Below, piece after piece: positions 56,757 through 64,000 of a stretch of DNA of 64,000 nt (position 1 is the first letter of the stretch; each line of letters begins with the position of its first letter). The translations under genes and the position numbers were made by a program. The notes beneath the pieces were generated by a model that saw only the letters and a program-made list of their open reading frames with translations, was not told the origin of the DNA and did not search any database. Source of the DNA: Cervus elaphus (taxonomy: Eukaryota > Chordata > Mammalia > Artiodactyla > Cervidae). Location: the NCBI RefSeq assembly GCF_910594005.1, contig NC_057829.1, positions 54,047,001 through 54,111,000 of the forward strand. The letters run 5' to 3'.

Positions 56757-56856
56757 ATTACCTGGGCCACATCCTAACAATCCGTGCCTGTCGGTGGACT
56801 TGAAACTAATGGATCCAGAATCCTTTTGAGTTCCAGGGATCTGAATTTCACTTATT

Positions 56857-57204
56857 TTATTTTTTCTTCTTTGGTCATGCCAAAGAAGCTTCCTTAGTGG
56901 TAAAGAGTCTGCCCGCAATGCAGGAGACCCAGGTTTGACCCCTGAGTTGGGAAGATCCCCTGGAGAAGGAAGTGTCAACCCACTTCAGTATTCTCGCCTG
57001 GAAAATCCCGTGGATGGAGGAGCCTGGTGGGCTACAGCCATGGGGTCACAGAGTCGGAGACAACTGAGCGATTAACACTTTCTTTGTTTGGCCATGCCAC
57101 CTGGCATGTGGGATCTTAGTTCCCCGACCAAGGATCAAACCCACCCCCATCCCTGCTACATTGGAGCACAGAGTCTTAACCACTGGACCACCAGGGAAGT
57201 CCCA
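56857..57204 (-). repeat. CHR-type SINE split by Bov-tA
   Basis: Left piece 56857-56882 (TTTTTCTTCTTTGGTCATGC), right piece from 57087 (GCATGTGGGATCTTAGTTCC to CCACTGGACCACCAGGGAAG). Confidence 0.88.
56883..57086 (+). repeat. Bov-tA SINE nested in CHR SINE
   Basis: AGCTTCCTTAGTGGTAAAGA to GAGCGATTAACACTTTC. Flanks TTTGGTCATGCCA (56870-56882) and TTTGGCCATGCCA (57087-57099). Confidence 0.92.
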
Positions 57205-57789
57205 GCAACCTGCATTTTAAACATCTTGGGTTTATATGATTTTAGAACTGCTCTCCTAAGGTTTCCAACTTCTTAAATTATTTGTGCTCTGTTTAAAGAT
57301 CTGAGTAAGCCCTCAAAGAATTCACTCTCTGTTTTTAGGAGACTCTAATCAATGGGTAACTAGTATTCCCTGTCCTCTTCTCTCTCCACCCAGCCTCAAA
57401 TTCTCCCTAAGCCTCTTTGTTCTGTCTCTTCAACTCTTTTAATGTCTTTTTTCCCCCCTGGCCTATTCTCCCTGAGAAGTAGTAATTCCCCCAATGGGAT
57501 TGCCTGTGTTCAGTGGTCCCAGGATTGGTTTGGATTTTAAAACTATGCCGTGACTGGGGCTTCCTGCAGGTCATTTCTTTCTTGGGCATTTCTGCAGCCT
57601 ACTGGTCTACAGCTTGATTTTACTGCAAGGATCACTGGAGAGAATGAAGGGGAGAGATTGGAACATACTGAGTGACTTTCCTTGGAAAGCTTTTCATTCA
57701 TGGATTCAGGCCAGAAAATAGCACAAAAGGATTGAATACTGTACCTCTGAAGTGTCTAGTATCACAGAAGGTTATAACTTGAAAGAAGC
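57205..57789. other. Intron 1, no recognised feature
   Basis: Nothing I can assign. Confidence 0.4.
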
Positions 57790-58195
57790 TTAGTCCCCTC
57801 ATTTCATGAATGAGGAACTGAGGAGAAGTTACGTGTCCAACATCACGTAATTGATTAGTGGAGTTTAAAAGCCAAAATACATTTAGAAATGGGAAGTGAT
57901 AATGCAGTGCTTGGTCTAAACTAGCATACAAAGGAAGGAGACTAGCATTTATTGAGTGAGTATTTAAACTTGGGTACATTCACTTAACATCTTGAAGTCT
58001 CAGCTTTCTCAGTTGCAAAATCAAGATTCTAATAAGAGCAAACATTGATATGATATTGACTGTGTGCTGGGAACTGTTCTAAGCACTTTATATGCTAAGT
58101 CATTTAATCCTCACCACATCGACATGACTTAGGTGCCATTATTTTTTCCCTTTATTCAGATGCACAGAAAGCTATATAATTTACCTGCAGTCACC
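57790..58195. repeat. MIR-type SINE remnants
   Basis: Antisense pattern GAATGAGGAACTGAGGAGAA (about 57805); sense CTCAGCTTTCTCAGTTGCAA (about 58000); antisense TGTTCTAAGCACTTTATATG (about 58075). These are probably separate copies. Confidence 0.55.
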
Positions 58196-58204
58196 CTGAT
58201 AAAA

Positions 58205-58770
58205 TATTCTGTTTTCTATTGCTGCATTACAAATCACCCCAAGCTTCATGTGTCAAGACAACATATATTTATTATCTCACAGTTTCGTGGAGTCAGGAGC
58301 CTAAGCAGCCTAGGCATAACTAGGTCCACTGCTCAAGGTCTCACAAGGCAGCATGGAGGTGTTGACCAAGGTAAGGATCAGATCTGAGGCTTGAGGTCTT
58401 ATTCTAAGTGCACGTCATTCTTGGCAGCATCATCTCCCTGTAGCTATGGAATTCATGATGACTGAATCTTCAAGGTCAGCATAAGAATGTCTTTTTCTTT
58501 GAAAGGTCTCCCACTCTGGATAATCTCCCTTCTGATGAACTTAACGTCAAATGTTTAGGGGCCTTAATATATCTGCAAAAATCTGTTCATCTTTGTCATA
58601 TGACAGGACATAAACATGGGAGTAATGGTCCATCACCTATGCCATGTTTTGCTGAGGTTAAAAGCTAGTTACAGGTCTTCACTACACTCAAGGGGAGGTG
58701 ATTATATAAACTTTTGGACCCCAAGGGGTGGGTATCGCAGCTCCATCTTAGAATTCCATCTACCATAACC
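58205..58770. mobile_element. Ancient mammalian repeat (MLT1-like LTR?)
   Basis: TTTTCTATTGCTGCATTACA, TATTTATTATCTCACAGTTT, GGATAATCTCCCTTCTGATG, ATTCCATCTACCATAAC. Opposite orientation to the 24350-24640 copy. Confidence 0.5.
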
Positions 58771-59160
58771 AGGAAGACTTAGGTGAAGCCCAGACTGGCT
58801 CCAGGTCTAAGAGTCCATGTTTTCAGTCACAATGACCTCTTTCTCCTTCTGAAGCAAGTAAACCCACTTTATAACCTTGCATGGTGTTCTAAGAAAGATA
58901 ACACCCAGCAGATTCTTCCTGGCTACTAGGCAAGAATTAAATCTCTTCATACCTCCTGTTTTCAAAGTCTGCTTCAAGAAACCTTATAACCACCTGCAGT
59001 TTTGTACTTTCAGGAAGAAATTTCCAGTAGTCTCAGATTATATAACTTATTGCAATTGGTTCATATTTTTTCTTAGACAGAAATAACCCTGGGGTTGGGA
59101 ATATGAGACCTGAATTCTCAAGAAATAACCCTAGCTCTGCTTTTTTTGCCTTTGAAACAG
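58771..59160. other. End of intron 1, no recognised repeat
   Basis: Unique-looking sequence leading to the exon 2 acceptor. Confidence 0.5.
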
Positions 59161-59243
59161 ATGAAGTGATTGAGAAGAAACAGTAAACATCGTCATCTTG
59201 TAGACAGGACAACATGGATCAGCCGTTAACTGTGAACTCCCTG
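59161..59243 (+). other. STAMBPL1: STAMBPL1 exon 2 (5' UTR 59161-59213 plus start codon)
   Basis: Acceptor: a pyrimidine-rich tract with TTTTTTT, then GAAACAG ending at 59160. Donor: CTG|GTAAGT at 59244. The exon opens with ATGAAGTGA, a two-codon upstream frame, followed by 53 nt of leader before the true start at 59214. Confidence 0.85.
59214..59243 (+). CDS. STAMBPL1: STAMBPL1 (AMSH-LP) coding part of exon 2, residues 1-10
   Basis: ATG at 59214 gives MDQPLTVNSL, one substitution (Phe5 to Leu) from the human N-terminus as I recall it, and then a strong donor GTAAGT at 59244 in phase 0. This start is chosen because it matches the known N-terminus and joins in frame to exon 3 at 61761. STAMBPL1 is a JAMM-family zinc metalloprotease that cleaves K63-linked ubiquitin chains at endosomes. 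Only the first ten residues are encoded here. Confidence 0.93.
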
Positions 59244-61760
59244 GTAAGTGGCACCAACTGGTATTTTACATGTGGTTCGAAAACCCAAAAAGAAGAACAG
59301 AAACACACCAAATGTGAAATGAGTCACAACTGCTTCAAGAAGTTAAACACTTGCCGTTTTCATCCACCTGTGTGGTCCTCTCCTTTGAGGAAGTGACTAA
59401 TAAAACCATCTTTGCTACAATTAAAAATAATTCTTTTTTTTTTCCATGGAAGTATGAAATTTTAATTCTCTGGTTTGGTTCCAGGAGTGTAGTTCTTTAG
59501 CACGACAGCAGAGAGAATTTCAGAGATGACATTGTAACAGGTACTTCAACTGTTCTGTACCTCAGTGTTTTCACAGATGAAAAATTAGAGGTTTACCTTG
59601 TGTAGTAATAGCTAAGGAAGCATTTTATGTTTAACACCGAGATGTGGCTTTGGGATCCTTGTGTAAATGTGCAAATACCTGAAACCCTTGTCCTTTTCAT
59701 CTCTTCCCCGTACAGCCAACATAGTACACACCTTCTTGAGCTACATCTTAGGAGAAATAATGTGCTAAAGAGGAAGTAACAGGGGCCTAGGGATCCCATG
59801 GGTTTATTGTGTGTCCCAGATCAGTCTCTGAATGTGAATATAGCAACATTATATAATCTCCATGGCCCAGTTTTGTACTTTGCGCCTTAATGACTTTTGG
59901 AAACCATAGTTTTAATGTTACCAACCTATCACTGGAGCTTGATAAACAAAGGTTGTCGTTACCATCCACCTTCTCCTGATGACCCTCCCAAACCCACTCA
60001 CTGAACTTGTCCCCCTGGGGACAGCAGTATACCGAATACCCTATCACAGAAAGCTGAGCCCCAGAACACACACAGACGGCCTAGTGCTTGCTCTGAAATA
60101 GGGTAGTGTTCTCTCTGTGGAAAAAGACCTTCCCAGTTGCTCAGTCGCTTTTGTGAGTATGTCTGAGGGGCAGAAAGTTGTAGGCACTTTTCATTTTCTG
60201 ACACTGTATTGTCAAGACTGCCACATTTCCACCTCCTCAGAAGGAGTCATTTTCCTGGAGCTCCTCATGTGTTTTTCTAGAGCATTATGTGAAAATAATT
60301 AAAATGTTAGTGGACCTGTCAATGTAAAAAATGAACACTAAGGCTTTGTCATCTGGAAAATTTTATTTATATCCAAGGAGTTCATATTCAAATGAAAAAT
60401 TATCGATTGATGAAGAGTTTAGGCTATTTCCCAGTTTATCTCTGAAATCAGTTTTAAACTTAAGTAGAGTAGCACCATTCCCATAGATGAAAAATAAATA
60501 TTTTTTTCTTCAGGTAAAAAGATAGTCTAATTATAATCACATTGTTCCCTTTCTCTCTTCCTCCTTTATTTGATATATTTATTGGTTATCATTTGTGTTA
60601 CAGGGAATATACTATATTCCAGAGCACAAAGATGAGTGTAAAATGATTCCTTTCCTTCAAGGAGCTTATAAGGAGTCAAAAATACTTGTAAACAAATAAT
60701 TATAGCTCAGCATAGACTGCATAGTAAAAAAAAATGGACAAGTTACTTTTGTGCATACAGGAGGCTGGAAGTCTGCCCTAATTTTCCTAGATTTTTTTTC
60801 TGATGTCACTGAAGCATTAATCTGTGGTCATGTAACCGCATTCTTGGAACACAGTCAGCATTATTTGGTTACATGGGGTTTATGCTGCTTCCTCACCTGC
60901 AGAGCTAAGAAGCTGCCACAGAGACTGTGTGTCCCTCAGAGCCTAAGAGATGTGCTATATGGCCTTTAACAGAAAAAAAAAAAAATTTGTTGACTTTTTC
61001 ACCTTTCAGAAGCACTGACTTTTTATTGAATAATTATCCTGAACTTATATGTTCTCTGTTTTTCCAAATGTGTATGTGTTTTTATTTATAAAATACAAAT
61101 GTATTAATATCACAGACCCTTTTTCAGTAATTATTATCATCATTTTCTTAGCCAGGGATGAATTAACAGTGTAATTATGTTGGGGGTGGAGGGGGGAAGG
61201 GAGGAAGTGGTGTGTCCATATGCTGAAAAAGGCTTCTTCAGGACTTATTGGTGGGGTTTTATTCACTTGGTAAAGATGCAAAGAGGCCTGGAAAGTTTCT
61301 TATTAAACTAGATGTATTCTGGAATAGAATTGAATACATACAGTAACTTTGGATCCAAAACATGTCTTGGAGACCCTTCCAGTATAATGATATGATCTCT
61401 GCCCTGGCAGGAAGCCATCTCTTGGCTGACTTTCGTAAGGATATAATGGTCAATGATATTTTACCTAAAATGATCTAAAACATTCTCATACCCAGGAACT
61501 GCCACTGAACTGTAGCTGAAACCTGCAAGAGATCTTAGTCCAAAAGAGTATATGTTTACCCTGCAGATATGTGCTTTTTTGGTGTGCAGACCACATGTTT
61601 AAGCAAAAAGGCTTCACTTTTATCTTGTTATTAACTCATTTAAAAAAAAAAAAAAACTTTCCTTAGGTACTGATGTCAGATATTTAGTACAAAAAATACA
61701 CCTATAATTTCAGTCTGTTCATTTCTTCTTATAACCAGAGATTCAAATTTGGCTCTGCAG
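59244..61760 (+). other. STAMBPL1: STAMBPL1 intron 2
   Basis: 2,517 bp between the GTAAGT donor at 59244 and the CTGCAG acceptor ending at 61760. No ruminant SINE or BovB is visible. A segment at about 60560-60730 (AATATACTATATTCCAGAGC, TTCAAGGAGCTTATAAGGAG) looks like an old L2 or MIR-type repeat. Confidence 0.85.
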
Positions 61761-61978
61761 AGAAAGTTAGCTGCGATGCCAGACCACACGGATGTCTCCC
61801 TCACTCCGGAAGAACGAGTCCGTGCCCTAAGCAAGCTGGGAGGAAACATCACCATCAACGAAGATATCACTCCACGCCGCTACTTTAGATCTGGAGTAGA
61901 AATGGAGAGGATGGCGTCTGTGTATTTGGAAGAAGGAAACCTGGAAAGTGCATTTGTCCTTTATAATAAATTTATAAC
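61761..61978 (+). CDS. STAMBPL1: STAMBPL1 (AMSH-LP) exon 3, residues 11 to about 83
   Basis: This 218-nt exon continues the frame from exon 2 as RKLAAMPDHTD and ends with YNKFIT, broken after the second base of the Thr codon (AC|GTAAGT, donor at 61979; phase 2). It encodes most of the N-terminal helical USP8-dimerisation/MIT-like domain shared by AMSH and AMSH-LP, which serves recruitment to endosomal ESCRT machinery. The block EDITPRRYFRSGVEMERMAS is typical of the family. The closest match is STAMBPL1 rather than its paralogue STAMBP, judged by MPDHTDVSL and MERMASVYLEEGN. No JAMM domain lies in the window. The functional acceptor CTGCAG is preceded by two other AG dinucleotides (see findings). 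Confidence 0.95.
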
Positions 61979-62837
61979 GTAAGTATTTTATCTTGGAGAT
62001 CTTTGAAATGAGAACATTGGGAACAAATATTTACATGCTATTTTGATGAGACAGCTTCGATGCCAGGCATGTATTTATACTCAGATCAAATTTACAATCT
62101 CCAGAAGCAGCAGAGGGCCAGGTTTTTAAGTTACAAAGTCATGTACTCAAAGGTGTCCCAGTATTGTCTCTGAGGCTTAGGGGTGGAAGATCAGAGATGA
62201 AGTGAGGTGCAGGGATATATATCCATAGGCCAGCACTCAGTAACCTGAGTGCCCCCTTCTCTCTCTTCACAAAATTTCTTGTTCCCTGTCATTCTCCCTT
62301 CACAAGAATGCAAGCCTTTGAGACCAGACATCTTATTGTGGCTCTATCTAGAGCATCTGAAAAACGTGCCATTAACATTCTTGAAATTTAATTTGATGGG
62401 TTGAGACCAGGGGTAAATTGACAATCCTAGGAAGGAACTTTTTGGGGGACAGAGTGTAGTAGTTGCTTTAACATTGTAGTCAGTATTTCTTAAAGCAATT
62501 ATTTAGCTGTGTAAGAATTGTTATGTATAAAAGATCTTCCAATATATTGAAAGTGGCAACATCAAAATAGTCATGAAAAAATATCACACTTCACATTAGA
62601 TAGATATTTGTTAATAGCGTATCCTCATTTGAACTGAAAAAATGGAATTTGGACTTTCTGTACCAATTTGCCATCTTACTGATTGTGAAGATCTCCTGTT
62701 ACCAAAAGTGATCTCATCAGAGCCAAAGCCCTTATTTTTGTTTTCACTGAAAATCACTCATTGATTGGTTGTATTCATTTACTTGGGGATTTAATCTGAG
62801 AACATGCAAGAAGTTGAAAAGATTAACTGTTTTTTAA

Positions 62838-63140
62838 AATTCGTTTTTGGCTGCGATGGATATTTGGTGTTTTGTGCAGGCTTTCTGTAATTGTAGCCAT
62901 TGGCGGCTACTCTCTAGTTGTGGTGCTGGGGGGCTTCTCACTGAGGCGACTTCTCTTGTGGAGCACAGACTCTAAGCGCAGGGGCTTCAGTAGTTGCTGC
63001 TCTCAGGCCATAAAGCCCTAGCTTAGTAGTTGTGGTACACAGGCTTAGTTGCTCCTCAGCATCTTCTCAGACCAGGGATCAAACCTGTGTCCTCTGCGTT
63101 GGCAAGCAGATTTTTATCTATTGCACCACCAGGGAAGTCC
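62838..63140 (-). repeat. CHR-type SINE, long form
   Basis: CGTTTTTGGCTGCGATGG, ATTGTAGCCATTGGCGGCTA, GCACCACCAGGGAAGTCC. Confidence 0.88.
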
Positions 63141-63212
63141 AAGATCAACTGTTTTAAATGCTGCATCCATGACTCTACCATGGGTGAAATTAAAGGCAAT
63201 TAGTATGGTATG

Positions 63213-63397
63213 AAGAGTCAGACACGACTGAGCAACTTCACTTTCGCTTTTCACTTTCACGCATTGGAGAAGGAAATGGCTATCCACTCCAGTGTTCTTG
63301 CCTGGAGAATCCCAGGGACGCGGAAGCCTGGTGGGCGGCCGTCTATGGGGTCATACAGAGTCGAACACAACTGAAGCGACTTAGCAGCAGCCGCAGC
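63213..63397 (+). repeat. Bov-A2 SINE
   Basis: Partial first monomer (GAGTCAGACACGACTGAGCA), then a second to GAAGCGACTTAGCAGCAG. Exact 11-bp flanks AGTATGGTATG at 63202-63212 and 63398-63408. Confidence 0.94.
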
Positions 63398-63675
63398 AGT
63401 ATGGTATGCAAAGTGGTCTCTTCATTTTATTGATGTTAATTAACTTATTGGAAATTTAGAGAATGGTTGGCAACATTCATTTTAACTGGGAAAAATCAGA
63501 GACTTTCGAGAAGGTTAAGAAATAACTATGAAATTGGATGTTATCAACTGTCATCGATAGCACACATTTTCCATTTTAGTTTCTGAAGTGGAAGTTACTA
63601 ATTGATAATATTTTTTTCACCTTCTGAGTTTTACACACACACATAAGTGTGGTAAAGGGCCACTATACTATCTGA

Positions 63676-63893
63676 AGGTTTCTCATTGGCACCAGTGGTA
63701 AAGAATCTGCCTGCCAATGCAGGAGACCCAACAGACTTGGGTTCGATCCCTGGGTCAGGAAGATCCTCTGGAGTTAGAAATGGCAACCTACTCCAGTATT
63801 CTTGCCTGGAAAATTCCATGGACAGAGGAGGCTGGTGGGCTACATACAGTCCATGGGGTCACAAGGAATTGTTCATGACCGAGCGACTGAGCA
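63676..63893 (+). repeat. Bov-tA SINE
   Basis: TTTCTCATTGGCACCAGTGG to GACCGAGCGACTGAGCACAC, with a short insertion (CAACAGACT) before the B box. Confidence 0.93.
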
Positions 63894-64000
63894 CACACGT
63901 ATACTCTCTGAGTTACTGTATTTGAATTCTCTCCCATCACTAACAATATGATCATTGGTTCAGTTATCCTCTGTGAGTTCAGTTTCTCATCTGCATAAAT

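Larger units (their letters stand above)
31505..59160 (+). other. STAMBPL1: STAMBPL1 intron 1
   Basis: Inferred intron of 27,656 bp from the GTGAGT donor at 31505 to the acceptor TTTGAAACAG ending at 59160. It is full of BovB, Bov-tA, CHR and older repeats except for the first 3.3 kb. Additional 5' UTR exons cannot be excluded; none was recognisable. Confidence 0.65.
61979..64000 (+). other. STAMBPL1: STAMBPL1 intron 3 (partial)
   Basis: Begins at the GTAAGT donor and runs off the right edge. It holds a CHR-type SINE, a Bov-A2 and a Bov-tA. About 61980-62835 has no repeat or exon that I recognise. The next coding exon, which should continue with LFVEKLP-like residues, is not in the window. 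Confidence 0.8.

Noticed and set aside
1..64000. CRISPR array, operon, phage or other undescribed system
   Set aside because: Repeats are dispersed SINEs and LINEs of a vertebrate genome. No regular spacing, no prokaryotic genes, no gene cluster.

Overview
This is mammalian nuclear DNA from a ruminant, most likely a bovid. The evidence is at least eleven BovB (RTE-type) LINE copies and dozens of Bov-tA, Bov-A2 and CHR-type SINEs, on top of older mammalian MIR, L2, L1, hAT and LTR remnants. The sequence does not allow a species call. Nearly all open frames here are SINE or LINE shadows and are not reported as genes.

Two genes can be supported, arranged head to head about 26.9 kb apart (start codon of one to first donor of the other). 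On the minus strand, positions 1-4598 hold the 5' end of ANKRD22: a coding first exon of only seven codons (MGILYSE) at 4578-4598, followed by intron 1 running off the left edge. On the plus strand, a CpG island at about 30.9-31.95 kb is the promoter and non-coding exon 1 of STAMBPL1 (AMSH-LP, an endosomal K63-specific deubiquitinase). Its donor is at 31505. Intron 1 covers 31505-59160. Exon 2 (59161-59243) carries the start codon and ten codons. Exon 3 (61761-61978) encodes residues 11 to about 83. The rest of the gene, including the JAMM protease domain, lies beyond the right edge. Order and orientation match the ANKRD22-STAMBPL1 neighbourhood I recall from human chromosome 10q23.

Layout: 1-4.6 kb, ANKRD22 intron 1 with an L1 tail broken up by Bov-A SINEs and a probable solo ERV LTR; 4.6-4.95 kb, ANKRD22 promoter region; 5-30.9 kb, intergenic DNA with the longest BovB copy (7.38-9.52 kb, 12-bp target-site duplication) and many SINEs; 30.9-31.95 kb, STAMBPL1 CpG island; 32-35.2 kb, a repeat-poor first part of intron 1; 35.2-59.2 kb, repeat-rich intron 1 with a 1.2 kb antisense BovB; 59.2-64 kb, exons 2 and 3 and their flanks.

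I found no new biological system. The points most worth a second look are two small upstream reading frames that meet at the STAMBPL1 exon 1/2 junction, competing splice acceptors at exon 3, the isolated seven-codon ANKRD22 exon with an N-myristoylation-type start, a probable solo LTR inside ANKRD22 intron 1, and several nested transposon insertions with readable target-site duplications. Family names for repeats come from memory of consensus sequences, not from a database search.
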